From assembly GCF_025056915.1 (NCBI RefSeq), contig NZ_JANWVH010000010.1, positions 1-48,491 of the forward strand: 48,491 bases of DNA, read 5' to 3'. A model generated the notes under the pieces. The model was not told the DNA's origin and did not search any database. It saw nothing but the letters and a program-made list of their open reading frames with translations. The position numbers were made by a program, and so were the translations under genes. The stretch comes from Meiothermus sp. Its GTDB lineage: Bacteria > Deinococcota > Deinococci > Deinococcales > Thermaceae. The number at the start of each line of letters is the position of its first letter. The first letter of the stretch is position 1. Positions 1 through 8,631 of this stretch are shown piece after piece.

Positions 1-933
1 CACCGCGCTGAAAGGGGGGTAAGGGGCGTCCCATCCCGCCACCCGCACGATGGGGGCCTGCAGGTAGTCCAGGGCCTCCTCGGCGATGCGGGCCGCCACC
101 TCGGCCCCAAAGCCGCCGGTGCGCATGGCCTCGTAGACCACCACCGCCCGGCCTGTTTTCTGCACCGAAGCAAAAATGGTTTCGGTGTCGAGGGGAACCA
201 GGGTCTCGAGGTCCACCACCTCCAGCTCCACCCCTTCCCGTGCCGCGACCTCGGCGGCCTTCAGGCAGACCTCCACCATCCCCCCGTAGCAGAAGAGGCT
301 GGCCGCATCGCCTTCCCGCACCACTCGAGCCTTGCCCAAAGGCAGGGTGTAGTAGCCCTCGGGCACCTGGCCCTTCACGCCCCGGTAGAGCTTGATGGCC
401 TCCAAATAGAACACCGGGTCGGGGTCTTCGATGGCCGCGAGCAACAGCCCCTTGGCCCGCTCCGGCGAGGAGGGAATCACCACCTTCACCCCCGGCACAT
501 GCGAGAGGATGGCCTCCGGGCTATCGGCATGCTGTTCGGGGGTTTTCACCCCGCCGCCGTAGGGGGCTCGGATGACCATGGGCACCGTAAAGCGCCCCCT
601 CGTGCGGTGGCGCATCCGGCCCAGGTGCGAGAGAATCTGGTCGAGCGCGGGGTAGAGGAACCCGGCGAACTGAATCTCGGCCACCGGGCGCAGCCCGGCC
701 ATGGCCAGGCCAATTCCGAAGCCCACGATGCCCGATTCGGCCAGGGGGGTATCGAACACCCGTTGCTCGCCGTACTTCTGCTGCAAGCCATCGGAAGCCC
801 GGAAGACCCCGCCCATGCGGCCCACATCCTCCCCGAAGAGCACCACCCGAGGGTCTTGGGCCAGGGCCAGGTCGAGGGCTTCGTTGATGGCCTGGACGTT
901 GTTCAGCACCCGGGTCTCGCGCTCGGCAATCAT
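1..933 (-). CDS. pdhB: 2-oxoacid (pyruvate-type) dehydrogenase E1 component beta subunit, partial
   Basis: Read by translating the complement: it begins [20 protein letters not shown] and runs through a typical transketolase-like E1 beta ([35 protein letters not shown], then [12 protein letters not shown] and the C-terminal half with [15 protein letters not shown]). The beta subunit supplies the pyrimidine-side half of the thiamine diphosphate site and pairs with E1 alpha to decarboxylate a 2-oxoacid and acylate the E2 lipoyl domain. The ATG at 931-933 overlaps the alpha stop codon in an ATGA, so the two are translationally coupled. At the left edge 311 codons are in hand with no stop; the family is usually about 325 residues, so only the last 10-20 are missing. 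E2 probably lies further left. Pyruvate versus branched-chain oxoacid cannot be settled from this subunit. Confidence 0.9.
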   Translation of the reverse strand, partial: MIAERETRVLNNVQAINEALDLALAQDPRVVLFGEDVGRMGGVFRASDGLQQKYGEQRVFDTPLAESGIVGFGIGLAMAGLRPVAEIQFAGFLYPALDQILSHLGRMRHRTRGRFTVPMVIRAPYGGGVKTPEQHADSPEAILSHVPGVKVVIPSSPERAKGLLLAAIEDPDPVFYLEAIKLYRGVKGQVPEGYYTLPLGKARVVREGDAASLFCYGGMVEVCLKAAEVAAREGVELEVVDLETLVPLDTETIFASVQKTGRAVVVYEAMRTGGFGAEVAARIAEEALDYLQAPIVRVAGWDAPYPPFSAV

Positions 934-1964
934 GCTTCCCCCCTTAGGTAATTCCAGGCGGCTTGCTGGTCGGGCTGCATCTCCTGGTACACCTGCTCGA
1001 CAATTTCCCAGGGCCTGGGCTCCCTGGCCTGGTCGGCCTCTTCCACCGCGGCCAAAAACTCGCCCTCGAGGGTCTCGGTCAGCTCGGCTTCCTGCGCCTC
1101 GCTCCAGAGCCCCAGGTGCAGCAGGCAGTTTTTCATGCGCAGGAGGGGGTCGCGCTGCTGCCAGCGCAGGGTCTCCTCTTCGGTGCGGTAGCGGCTGGGG
1201 TCATCGGAGGAGGTGTGGGGGGCCACCCGGTAGGTAAGGGCCTCAATCAGGGTCGGGCCTTCGCCCCTGCGGGCCCGGGCCACCGCCTCCTTGGCCACGC
1301 TCCAGACCGCCACCAGGTCGTTGCCGTCCACCACCACCCCCGGAATCCCGTAGCCCTGGGCCTTCAGAGCGATGCGCGGCACCTTCATCTGCTTCTGGGT
1401 GGGCACGCTGATGGCCCAGCCGTTGTTCTGCACCACCACCAGAAGGGGGGCATTGAAAACCGCGGCGAAGTTGAGCCCTTCGTGGAAGTCCCCTTCGGAG
1501 GTGCCCCCGTCGCCGATGAAGACCGCGGCCACCGCGTCCTTGCCCAAAAGCCGCTGGGCATGGGCCACGCCCGCCGCCTGCGGAATCTGGGTGGCGATGG
1601 GGATGTAAAACTGCACCATGTTCACATCGGGCGGAGCACCCCAGCCCGCCGGGTCGGCCCGCCAGCTCAGAATCAGTTTGCTGATGGGCATGCCGAAGGT
1701 GAGGGCCGCCGCGCTCTCGCGGTAGCTGGGCAAAAGCCAGTCGTGGTCGGCCTTGAGGCAGAGGGCCACCCCCACCTGGGCGGCCTCCTGGCCCCGGAAG
1801 GGGGGGTAGACCCCCAGCCGCCCCTGCCGCTGCAAAACCAAAGCCCGCTCGTCGAAATGCCGGGCCCGCCTAAGGGCCCGGTAGCCCTTGAGTAACTCTT
1901 CGTTGCTCAGGGGTATGTCCCGCAACGGTTGACCGTGGTCATTTAGGTACTGAACTGTGTCCAC
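930..1964 (-). CDS. pdhA: 2-oxoacid (pyruvate-type) dehydrogenase E1 component alpha subunit
   Basis: 344 residues, full length for the family. The thiamine diphosphate motif is intact: GDGGTSEGD at residues 151-159 and the paired NN at 180-181. The N-terminal part ([22 protein letters not shown]) and the [11 protein letters not shown] phosphorylation-loop region resemble Firmicutes PdhA more than the branched-chain BkdA type, so pyruvate is the more likely substrate, but this is an inference. It forms an alpha2beta2 E1 with the overlapping downstream gene. The start is GTG at 1962-1964; a -10 hexamer TAAACT lies 7 bp upstream, which supports that start and suggests a leaderless mRNA. It is the first gene of its operon; the aminotransferase upstream has its own promoter. 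Confidence 0.88.
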   Translation of the reverse strand: MDTVQYLNDHGQPLRDIPLSNEELLKGYRALRRARHFDERALVLQRQGRLGVYPPFRGQEAAQVGVALCLKADHDWLLPSYRESAAALTFGMPISKLILSWRADPAGWGAPPDVNMVQFYIPIATQIPQAAGVAHAQRLLGKDAVAAVFIGDGGTSEGDFHEGLNFAAVFNAPLLVVVQNNGWAISVPTQKQMKVPRIALKAQGYGIPGVVVDGNDLVAVWSVAKEAVARARRGEGPTLIEALTYRVAPHTSSDDPSRYRTEEETLRWQQRDPLLRMKNCLLHLGLWSEAQEAELTETLEGEFLAAVEEADQAREPRPWEIVEQVYQEMQPDQQAAWNYLRGEA

Positions 1965-1971
1965 GCTGCAC

Positions 1972-1977
1972 AGTTTA
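1972..1977 (-). promoter_or_regulatory. -10 element of the pdhAB operon (leaderless)
   Basis: TAAACT on the minus strand, 7 bp before the GTG of E1 alpha. This fits the TANNNT box placed just ahead of start codons in Deinococcus-Thermus leaderless genes. No convincing -35 was found at 16-18 bp. Confidence 0.5.
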
Positions 1978-2092
1978 GCCCAACCGCGGTTAGCTGGATG
2001 GGTTCAATCTGCGTCAGGTACAGAAATGCGTCTCAAACGATTTATCCTGAAGACGGGCACATGTGAACGCACTCGAGCCTTGCCCGCCCGGC

Positions 2093-3217
2093 TCAGGAGT
2101 GGACTTTTTTCAAATACCGCTCGAGCCGCTCCAAAGCCTGTTCAATCTCCGCTTCGGTCTTGCAGAAAGCAAAGCGGAAAAGGCCCTTGGGGGCGGGGTT
2201 CTGGATGTAAAACGCCGAGCCGGGGATGATGGCAACGCCGGCCTCGCGCACCAGGGTTTCGGCGTCTAGCTCGGGCAGCAAAGCGGTCAGAAAGTAGGTG
2301 CCGGCGGGGGCGAAGGTTTGCAGGCCCAGCGCGCGCAGGCCCTGCTCGAGCAAATCCTTGCGCCGGCCATAGCTTTCGCGGAGCTGGGCGTAAAGCCCCT
2401 CTTTGCGGGCCATGGGCAGCGCTTCGGCCACCGCGGCCTGCAAGGGGGCCGCCGAGCAGAAGCTGCTCCACTGGCGCATGCCCGCCACCTGCGGGGCCAG
2501 GCCCGGCGGGGTGACAATCCAGCCAATGCGCCAGCCGGTGGCCTCGAGGCGCTTCCCTGCCGAACCCACGGTAAAAACCCGTTCGGGTGCGAGTTCGCGC
2601 AGGCGAATGGGGGGCGGCCCGAAGTAAAGCTCGTCGTACACTTCATCGCTCACAATCCAGAGGTCGTGCTGGCGGGCCAGGGCCACAATCTGCTCGGCTT
2701 CGGCGCGGGAAAAAACCGAGCCGGTGGGGTTGTAGGGGTTGGTGAGCAGTAGGGCCTGGGTGCGTACCGTGATGGCCCGCTCCAGCGCCGGTAAATCCAC
2801 CTCCCAGCGGTCGGTCAGGCGCATGGGCACCATCACCGGCTCCGCTCCGGCAATGCGGGCCTGGGGGATGTAGACGTCGAAGTAGGGCTCCATCATCACC
2901 ACTTCGTCCCCCGGGCCATAAAGCGACAGGGCCAGCGCGTGCAGGGCTTCGGTGCCCCCCGCCGTGATGACCACATCCTCGGGGGCGGCCCCCAGGTCTT
3001 CGGCCACCGCCTCGCGCAGGCGCGGCAGGCCAATGGGCGGGGTGTACTGGTCTACCGTGCCAATGGCCCGGCGGGCCGCCTCCTGCAAGAAGGCCGGTGG
3101 GGGATTGGAAGGGAACCCCTGCCCCAGGTTGATGGCCCCATGCTGGACGGCCAGGCGGCTCATATGCGAGAAGATGCTCTCCCTGGAAAGCTGGGTTCGG
3201 GGGTGGAGGTTGGGCAT
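2093..3217 (-). CDS. Class I/II pyridoxal-phosphate aminotransferase
   Basis: 374 residues. Fold-type I aminotransferase: [11 protein letters not shown] near residues 30-40, TNPYNPTG at 159-166, SDEVYDELY at 190-198 and the Schiff-base lysine in [15 protein letters not shown] (K222). The GQGFP opening and the spacing place it in the methionine/glutamine-transaminase and kynurenine-aminotransferase-like branch (YbdL/KAT type), not aspartate aminotransferase proper; the amino donor is not readable from sequence. The open frame continues to 3766, but family proteins begin close to [11 protein letters not shown], so I take the ATG at 3215-3217, which has TAAACT 8 bp upstream. The extra upstream residues overlap the mliC-like gene antiparallel in frame only and are spurious. 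Confidence 0.88.
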   Translation of the reverse strand: MPNLHPRTQLSRESIFSHMSRLAVQHGAINLGQGFPSNPPPAFLQEAARRAIGTVDQYTPPIGLPRLREAVAEDLGAAPEDVVITAGGTEALHALALSLYGPGDEVVMMEPYFDVYIPQARIAGAEPVMVPMRLTDRWEVDLPALERAITVRTQALLLTNPYNPTGSVFSRAEAEQIVALARQHDLWIVSDEVYDELYFGPPPIRLRELAPERVFTVGSAGKRLEATGWRIGWIVTPPGLAPQVAGMRQWSSFCSAAPLQAAVAEALPMARKEGLYAQLRESYGRRKDLLEQGLRALGLQTFAPAGTYFLTALLPELDAETLVREAGVAIIPGSAFYIQNPAPKGLFRFAFCKTEAEIEQALERLERYLKKVHS

Positions 3218-3225
3218 GCCAGAAG

Positions 3226-3231
3226 AGTTTA
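3226..3231 (-). promoter_or_regulatory. -10 element of the aminotransferase gene
   Basis: TAAACT on the minus strand 8 bp before the ATG at 3217, with a possible weak -35 (TTATCT) 18 bp further upstream. It supports the short start. Confidence 0.4.
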
Positions 3232-3453
3232 CCGTAAGGAACGGGGCATAGATAAGGGGCCGTGGCGTGTACTCGAGGCCACCCGAGCAACCAGAGGATT
3301 CCGGCCTCTTCGTCCTCCAGCGCCCCCCCAGGCGAAGCCTGGCCTCGGGGAATCCGGCATCTGGGGCAGGGGGCGCAGGTGTACCGGATGCCTGCTCCAG
3401 TTCGGAATGCAGCCGGGGTTTGCTGACCAGACCGCCGGGATTCTTGCAGAGCT

Positions 3454-3774
3454 TCAGCGCACGAGCTTGCAGCCCTGGGCCAGAATCCTGCCGGTGCGCT
3501 CGCTCATCAGGAAGGCCTCTTCGGAAGCCCCACTGCCTCTGGTCCACCACGAAGCCCGGCCATCGGAATACTTGACCCCCGAGGCTGCCGCGACCTGGAA
3601 CAAGGGCCCGTAGGTCTGGTTGTTGAAGACCACCCCTACCCGGTCGAACTGGTTTTGGTAGGTGGCCCGGATCTGCACACCCCCGGCACAGCGGTAGGTT
3701 CGTTGCACCGAATCGGCGGCCTGGGCCAGGGCCACAGGGGAAGCAAGCAGCATGAGCACCATCCAAACACGCAT
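3454..3774 (-). CDS. Small secreted MliC-type lysozyme-inhibitor family protein
   Basis: 106 residues with an N-terminal signal sequence (MRVWMVLMLLASPVALAQA, predicted cleavage after AQA). The mature part has the MliC/PliC pattern: RTYRCAGGVQIRATYQN, then AASGVKYSDGRASWWTRG and a single late Cys (QGCKLV) to pair with the Cys of YRC. MliC proteins are small beta barrels that plug the active site of C-type lysozymes; here the real target could differ and the role is an inference from the family. No lipobox is seen, so it is probably soluble in the periplasm. A good ribosome site (AGGAGAG) precedes the ATG, and the gene starts 11 bp after the tpiA stop, so the two are probably cotranscribed. 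Confidence 0.72.
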   Translation of the reverse strand: MRVWMVLMLLASPVALAQAADSVQRTYRCAGGVQIRATYQNQFDRVGVVFNNQTYGPLFQVAAASGVKYSDGRASWWTRGSGASEEAFLMSERTGRILAQGCKLVR

Positions 3775-3785
3775 AGTCTCTCCTG

Positions 3786-4532
3786 TCAGGCGGTCAGCAG
3801 TTTGAGGTAATCGTCGAGCTTCAGGCTGGCCCCCCCGACCAGGCCGCCGTCTATGTTGGGCTGGGCGAAGAGGGCGGCGGCGTTGTCGGGCTTAACCGAG
3901 CCCCCATAAAGGATTCGCATGGCCTCCGCAAAGCCTGCGCCATAGCGTTCGACCAGCCAGCCGCGAATGGCGCGGTGCATGGCCTCGGCATCCTCGGGGG
4001 TGGCGGTTTTGCCGGTGCCGATGGCCCAGACCGGCTCGTAGGCAATCACCAGATGTGCGGCTGAGGGGGGGTTGACCCCCTCGAGGCTGCCTTCCAACTG
4101 CCGCAGGGTGTATTCAACATGGTTTCCGGCCTCCCGCACTGCTAAGGGCTCCCCTACACAAAGGATGGGGGCAATGCCTTGCTCCAGCAGGCGCCTGGCT
4201 TTTGCCGCTACCAAAGCATCGGACTCGGCATGATAGCTGCGCCGCTCGGAGTGCCCCACAATGGTGTACTTGCAGGCCAGGTCGGCCAGCATTCGGGCCG
4301 AAACCTCGCCCGTGTAAGCCCCCTCCGGGTGGGCCGAGACATCCTGGGCGCCCCAGGACACCCCGTGGCCCTCGAGCACTTCCGAGGCATAGGGCAGGTG
4401 GGTAAAAGGCACCAGCAGGGCCGGCTCGGCCAGGGTGGAGGGCAGTTGGTCAATCAGCTCCCGGAACCAATGGCGGGCCTCAGAGGGCGTTTTGTACATC
4501 TTCCAGTTTCCGGCTACCAGTCGTCGGCGCAT
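3786..4532 (-). CDS. tpiA: Triosephosphate isomerase
   Basis: 248 residues, the usual size. Catalytic residues are all visible: K11 in AGNWKMYK, H94 in IVGHSERR and E166 in the signature [12 protein letters not shown], followed by the phosphate-gripper loop region ILYGGSV and [10 protein letters not shown] near the C-terminus. It interconverts dihydroxyacetone phosphate and glyceraldehyde 3-phosphate in the cytosol. The open frame has an upstream ATG at 4568 giving 12 extra residues, but family alignment favours [11 protein letters not shown] at 4532. A TATGAT box 10 bp upstream could be its -10. The mliC-like gene follows directly. Confidence 0.97.
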   Translation of the reverse strand: MRRRLVAGNWKMYKTPSEARHWFRELIDQLPSTLAEPALLVPFTHLPYASEVLEGHGVSWGAQDVSAHPEGAYTGEVSARMLADLACKYTIVGHSERRSYHAESDALVAAKARRLLEQGIAPILCVGEPLAVREAGNHVEYTLRQLEGSLEGVNPPSAAHLVIAYEPVWAIGTGKTATPEDAEAMHRAIRGWLVERYGAGFAEAMRILYGGSVKPDNAAALFAQPNIDGGLVGGASLKLDDYLKLLTA

Positions 4533-4637
4533 AGCTGGGTCAATCATACGCCACCGAGGAACCCTCAAGCCTTGCCAGCATTGACGCGGAAGCCCAGCCT
4601 TGGCGAAATACCCCGCCCAAATGCCTTGAAGCCTGCA

Positions 4638-5096
4638 TCAATCGGGTTTTTCCTGCCCTCCCTCTTCGGTGATGCCCAGGCTAAGAACCAACCCCCGGAT
4701 CAACCCCTCCTGTTCAGCATCGGAGAGCCGGGCCTCAGGATGGGTGGGCAGGTAAATCCGTGGGGGCATGCTGCCCTCTCGAATGACTTCGGGAATATCG
4801 TCCAGCTCCTGTTTCGCACGGCCCCATAGGGAGAGGTTGAGCTTGCTGCGGCCCTCCTCCACATCGCGCTGAACCTGCCAGGAGATGGGAGCAAGGTGGC
4901 TGTACCAGGGCCAGCGGGTTTGGTTGCTGTGACAGTCGGCGCAGGCCCTGACGAAGAGCGCACGGGTCTGAGGGCTGTCCCAGGGAGGCTCGGCCACGAC
5001 CGGCGGATTCTGGTGATTGCGGCCATAGGGAACCAGTTGCATTGCCAGCAGCACCAGGGCCAGGGCCCCAAATGACCACAGAATTAGGCGTTTCAC
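4638..5096 (-). CDS. Haem-binding domain protein, membrane-anchored c-type cytochrome-like
   Basis: 152 residues. An N-terminal membrane anchor (about residues 4-23) is followed by one c-type haem motif, CADCH (C52, C55, H56), in the context CHSNQTRWPWYSHLAPISWQV that is diagnostic of the haem-binding domain family (PF14376). The second conserved block is IPEVIREGSMPPRIYLPTHPEARLSDAEQEGLI. It is probably periplasmic and anchored, with a redox or sensor role not established. I chose the GTG at 5094-5096 over the ATG five codons upstream because that ATG lies inside a GGAGG ribosome site at 8 bp spacing. Bacterioferritin ends 51 bp upstream on the same strand. Confidence 0.8.
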   Translation of the reverse strand: MKRLILWSFGALALVLLAMQLVPYGRNHQNPPVVAEPPWDSPQTRALFVRACADCHSNQTRWPWYSHLAPISWQVQRDVEEGRSKLNLSLWGRAKQELDDIPEVIREGSMPPRIYLPTHPEARLSDAEQEGLIRGLVLSLGITEEGGQEKPD

Positions 5097-5147
5097 AGGC
5101 AAAACCTCCATGCGGCTCGAGCAAACCCATCAGGCCCCCTGACAGCC

Positions 5148-5612
5148 TCAAACCTTGGTGGCCAGGTAATTCTCCAGACCCATCTGCTTGATCTGGTCCG
5201 ACTGCTGCTCGCCCCAGTCCACATGGCCCTCTTCATCTTTGAGGATGCCCTCAATCAGCTCGCGGGTTCCGTTGTCCCCGGCTTCGGTGGCCAGCCGGAT
5301 GACTTCGTTGTAGGCCCGCACCGCCTGGGCCTCACCGGCATGGTCGTTGATGACGATTTCCTGTACGGTTTTGCCCACCTTAATGGGGGCCAGCTTGCTC
5401 ACCTCGGGGTGGCCCTCCAGGAAAATAATTCGACCAATCAGAGCCTCGGCATGACGCATCTCGGTGCGGGCGATTTTTTCCAGCTCCTCGTGCAGCTTGC
5501 TGTAGCCCCAGTTCTCGGCCATTTCGGTATGAACCATGTACTGATTGATGGCTGCCAGTTCTTCGGAGAGGCGCTCATTCAAAGCTTCCAGGACTTTAGG
5601 GTTCCCTTTCAT
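5148..5612 (-). CDS. bfr: Bacterioferritin
   Basis: 154 residues, full length. All di-iron ferroxidase ligands line up with the family numbering: E18, E51, H54, E94, E127 and H130, and the haem-ligand methionine is present at M52 (RTEMRHAE). Bacterioferritin forms a 24-subunit cage that oxidises Fe(II) and stores it as mineral, with haem between subunit pairs. A GGAGGT site sits 6-7 bp upstream of the ATG, so this gene is translated from a leadered mRNA. The haem-binding protein downstream on the same strand makes a small haem/iron pair. I saw no clear Fur- or DtxR-like operator in the 143 bp before it. Confidence 0.96.
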   Translation of the reverse strand: MKGNPKVLEALNERLSEELAAINQYMVHTEMAENWGYSKLHEELEKIARTEMRHAEALIGRIIFLEGHPEVSKLAPIKVGKTVQEIVINDHAGEAQAVRAYNEVIRLATEAGDNGTRELIEGILKDEEGHVDWGEQQSDQIKQMGLENYLATKV

Positions 5613-5743
5613 GGCTTACCTCCAACCACAGCTTGGATGGGGCGGATTACCCAGGCATTACCGACTTTAGCGCCCGACCCATCTTTCCCAGGTAGCTGAT
5701 GTTTCATATCTAACGGAATCACAACCTACCGGCAAAAAAACGG

Positions 5744-5749
5744 TAGACT
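5744..5749 (+). promoter_or_regulatory. -10 element of the acyl-CoA carboxylase gene
   Basis: TAGACT 6 bp before the ATG at 5756, an apparent leaderless promoter. The 143 bp between bfr and this gene holds both divergent promoters. Confidence 0.5.
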
Positions 5750-5755
5750 TTTGGC

Positions 5756-7417
5756 ATGATTCAAAGCCACATCAGCTCGAAGGAGCGCGAATCCTCTCCC
5801 TTCAAGCAGAACAAGGACGCCTGGGTGCGCCTGATGGCCGATTTTCGCACCACCCTCGAGCAGGTGCGCCAGGGCGGGGGTGCCAAGGCCGTGGAGCGCC
5901 AGCACGCCCGGGGGCGCCTGACCGCCCGCGAGCGCATTCGGGCGCTGGTGGACCCCGGCAGCGAACCCGAGGAAATCCTGGGCTATGCCGGCTGGCAGAT
6001 GTACGCCGACTGGGGCGGTGCGCCCGGCGGGGGGGTGGTCACGGCGATTGGCCGAATCGCCGGGCGGGACTGGATGATCATCGCCAACGACGCCACCGTG
6101 AAGGCCGGGGCCTTTTTTCCCATCACCGCCAAAAAGGTGATTCGGGCCCAGACCATCGCCCTGGAGAACCACCTGCCCACGGTCTACCTGGTGGACTCGG
6201 CGGGGGTCTTTTTGCCCTTGCAGGACGAAGTGTTCCCCGACCAGGACGACTTTGGCCGCATCTTTTACCTGAATGCCCGCATGAGCGGGCTGGGCATTCC
6301 GCAAATCTCGGCCATTATGGGCAACTGCGTGGCGGGGGGGGCTTACCTGCCCCTGATGACCGATGCCCTGATCATGACCGAGGGCTCGGGGCTGTATCTG
6401 GCCGGCCCGGCCCTGGTCAAGGCGGCCATCGGGCAGGAAGTGGACTCGGAAGAGCTGGGTGGGGCGCGGATGCACGCGGAGGTCTCGGGAACCGTGGACT
6501 TCTACGAGCCCGACGATGCTTCGGCCATCGCGCGAATCCGCACCCTGGCGGGGCTGTATGCCCGGCCCGACCTGGCGCCCTGGGCGGCGGAGCGCAAAGA
6601 AGAGCTGGAGCCGGTTCACCCGCCCGAAGACCTCTACGGGCTGGTCTCGCCCGATGGCGCCCGGCCCTACGACGTGAACGAAGTGATTGCCCGGCTGGTG
6701 GACGGCTCGGCGTTTCACGAGTACAAAGCCAACTACGGCCAGACCATCGTTTGCGGCTATGCCCGCCTGGGAGGGTTTCCGGTGGGGATTGTGGCCAACC
6801 AGCGCCTGATTATCAAGAAGGCCGGCAAAATCGAGGTGGGGGGGGTGATTTACGCCGAGGCCGCCGACAAGGCCGCCCGGTTCATCCTCGAGGTCAACCA
6901 GCGCTTCATACCCCTCTTGTTCCTGATGGATGTGACCGGCTTCATGGTGGGCAAGGAGTCGGAGCAGCAGGGCATCATCCGGCGGGGGGCCAAGCTCGTC
7001 AATGCGGTCTCCAACTCGGTGGTGCCCAAAATCACCCTGATTACCGGCGGCTCGTTTGGCGCGGGCAACTACGCCATGGCCGGCAAGGCCTACGCCCCGC
7101 GCTTCATCTACGCCTGGCCCTCGGCCAAGTATGCCGTCATGAGCGGCAACGCCGCAGCCAAGACCCTGATGGAAATCGAGCTGGCCAAGCTCGAGCGCGA
7201 GGGGCGCAAACCCACCGAAGAAGACCTGGTGGAGCTTTACGAGCGCATCAAGGGCCGCTACGAGGAAACCCTCGACCCGCGCTACGCGGCGGCCCGCCTC
7301 TGGGTGGACGAGGTCATCTTCCCCCACGAGACCCGCGAGCGGCTCATCCGGAGCCTCGAGGTGTGCGCCCTGAACCCGCTGCGGGAGCCGATGCGGGTGG
7401 GGGTGTTTCAGGTGTAG
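5756..7417 (+). CDS. Acyl-CoA carboxylase, carboxyltransferase (beta) subunit
   Basis: 553 residues with tandem crotonase-like N and C carboxyltransferase domains. Recognisable blocks: ARGRLTARERIRALVDPGS near the N-terminus, the first acyl-CoA oxyanion loop GNCVAGGAYLPLMTD, YLAGPALVKAAIGQEV, the C-domain LFLMDVTGFMVGKESEQQGIIRRGAKLV and the biotin-site loop ITGGSFGAGNYAMAGKAYAPRFIYAWPSA. It transfers carboxyl from biotin to an acyl-CoA. The GAGNYAM...PRF.YAWP pattern is closest to 3-methylcrotonyl/geranyl-CoA carboxylase beta chains; propionyl-CoA cannot be excluded. No biotin carboxylase gene is adjacent, so the partner must be elsewhere. It ends 29 bp from the convergent VWA gene with no terminator hairpin between them. 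Confidence 0.88.
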   Translation: MIQSHISSKERESSPFKQNKDAWVRLMADFRTTLEQVRQGGGAKAVERQHARGRLTARERIRALVDPGSEPEEILGYAGWQMYADWGGAPGGGVVTAIGRIAGRDWMIIANDATVKAGAFFPITAKKVIRAQTIALENHLPTVYLVDSAGVFLPLQDEVFPDQDDFGRIFYLNARMSGLGIPQISAIMGNCVAGGAYLPLMTDALIMTEGSGLYLAGPALVKAAIGQEVDSEELGGARMHAEVSGTVDFYEPDDASAIARIRTLAGLYARPDLAPWAAERKEELEPVHPPEDLYGLVSPDGARPYDVNEVIARLVDGSAFHEYKANYGQTIVCGYARLGGFPVGIVANQRLIIKKAGKIEVGGVIYAEAADKAARFILEVNQRFIPLLFLMDVTGFMVGKESEQQGIIRRGAKLVNAVSNSVVPKITLITGGSFGAGNYAMAGKAYAPRFIYAWPSAKYAVMSGNAAAKTLMEIELAKLEREGRKPTEEDLVELYERIKGRYEETLDPRYAAARLWVDEVIFPHETRERLIRSLEVCALNPLREPMRVGVFQV

Positions 7418-7446
7418 CGCAAAACCCCAACGCCTGCAAAACGCGC

Positions 7447-8631
7447 TCAATGCACAATGCCAGACCGCCGCTCGAGGCGGCCCAGGGCCTCCACCAGCAT
7501 CTCCAGGCTGGAAAGGTTGTGGATGGGCAAAAAGTCGTCCATAAAGGGCATGGCGGCCACCAGGCCCCGGGTCAGGGGCTGGTAGCCGGGGGTACCGACC
7601 AGCGGGTTGAGCCAGATCAGGCGGTGGCAGGATTTTTGCAACCGCTCCATCTCGAAGGCCAGCAGTTCGGGTTCACCCTGGTCCCAGCCGTCGGAGATGA
7701 CCAGCACGATGGCGCCCCGGCCCAAGACCCGCTTGGCCCAGGTATGGTTGAAGGTATGCAGACAGGCCCCGATGCGGGTGCCGCCCGACCAGTCCTTGAC
7801 CTGCTGGCCGACCTCGGCCAGGGCCGCATCCACGCTGCGCTTTTTAAGGGTGCGGGTAATGCGGGTCAGGCGGGTGCCAAAGGTAAAGGTCTCCACCTGC
7901 CGCACGCCCTGGCGGGACTGTTGCAGGCTGAAAGCGTGCAAAAAGTGCAGCAGCATGCGGGCGTAGCGCTCCATAGAGCCTGAGACGTCGGCCAGGGCCA
8001 CGATGGGCCGGGGCTTGGGCTTGCGGGCGCGCTCCTCGAGCTTCAGGAACTCCCCCTGATGCTTGAGCGAGCGCCGGAAGCTGCGGCGCAGGTCGAGCTC
8101 TTCCTTGCCGCCGGGCTTCATGCGCCGGGTGCGGCGTTCGGGTGGGTTCCAAACAAACTCGTAGAGGAGTTTGCGGGCGGCCTCGAGTTCCTTCTCGCTC
8201 ATCTGGTCGAAGCGCTTTTGCCTGAGCACCTCGGTCTCGGAGAAGGTCAGGGCACGATCCACCACCGGCAGGGGCGGGGCGCCGGACTCCCCGGCAGAGC
8301 GCGGTTCGCGCCCCACCTCGCCGGGCCGGGCCTTTTGCTCTTTTCTGGGGGGGAGGGGGGTCTGTTGCAACAGCTCGCCGGGGAAGCGCTCCAAGCCCAG
8401 GTTTTGCCAGAACTGGCGGAACACCTCGGCAAACCGGGCCTGATCTTCCCGGCGGGTCACCAGCGAGCACAGGGCGGCATGGTAAAAAGCCACCGGATCG
8501 AAGATGGAAATCTCCCCCAAGGCCTGGGCGAAGGTGGCGGTTTGCCCGGGTGTGACCACAATCCCTTCCCGCCGCAGGCTCCGCACGAAACCGACCACCT
8601 GGCTCAGCAACTGTGCGGTGGGTGCGGTCAT
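7447..8631 (-). CDS. VWA domain protein, CoxE-like
   Basis: 394 residues. The N-terminal half is a CoxE-type helical region (SLRREGIVVTPGQTATFAQAL); the C-terminal half is a von Willebrand A domain with an intact metal-ion adhesion motif DVSGS (in VALADVSGSMERY) and the later T/D positions GTRIG and VISDGWDQG. It overlaps the MoxR gene in an ATGA. MoxR ATPase plus VWA pairs act as chaperones that insert metals or mature enzymes; next to coxSLM it likely matures the Mo/Cu or Mo hydroxylase, as CoxD/CoxE do in carboxydotrophs. That role is inferred from context. Confidence 0.87.
   Translation of the reverse strand: MTAPTAQLLSQVVGFVRSLRREGIVVTPGQTATFAQALGEISIFDPVAFYHAALCSLVTRREDQARFAEVFRQFWQNLGLERFPGELLQQTPLPPRKEQKARPGEVGREPRSAGESGAPPLPVVDRALTFSETEVLRQKRFDQMSEKELEAARKLLYEFVWNPPERRTRRMKPGGKEELDLRRSFRRSLKHQGEFLKLEERARKPKPRPIVALADVSGSMERYARMLLHFLHAFSLQQSRQGVRQVETFTFGTRLTRITRTLKKRSVDAALAEVGQQVKDWSGGTRIGACLHTFNHTWAKRVLGRGAIVLVISDGWDQGEPELLAFEMERLQKSCHRLIWLNPLVGTPGYQPLTRGLVAAMPFMDDFLPIHNLSSLEMLVEALGRLERRSGIVH

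Noticed and set aside
3340-3375. CCAGGC/GCCTGG hairpin downstream of the mliC-like gene as a terminator
   Set aside because: The stem is short (6 bp) and no T run follows on the minus strand.
3218-3766. 183-codon N-terminal extension of the aminotransferase
   Set aside because: It runs in another frame through the mliC-like gene, is absent from the family, and the ATG at 3217 has its own -10 box.
5726-7450. 574-codon minus-strand frame over the acyl-CoA carboxylase gene
   Set aside because: Antisense shadow of an unmistakable conserved enzyme; its product resembles no family.
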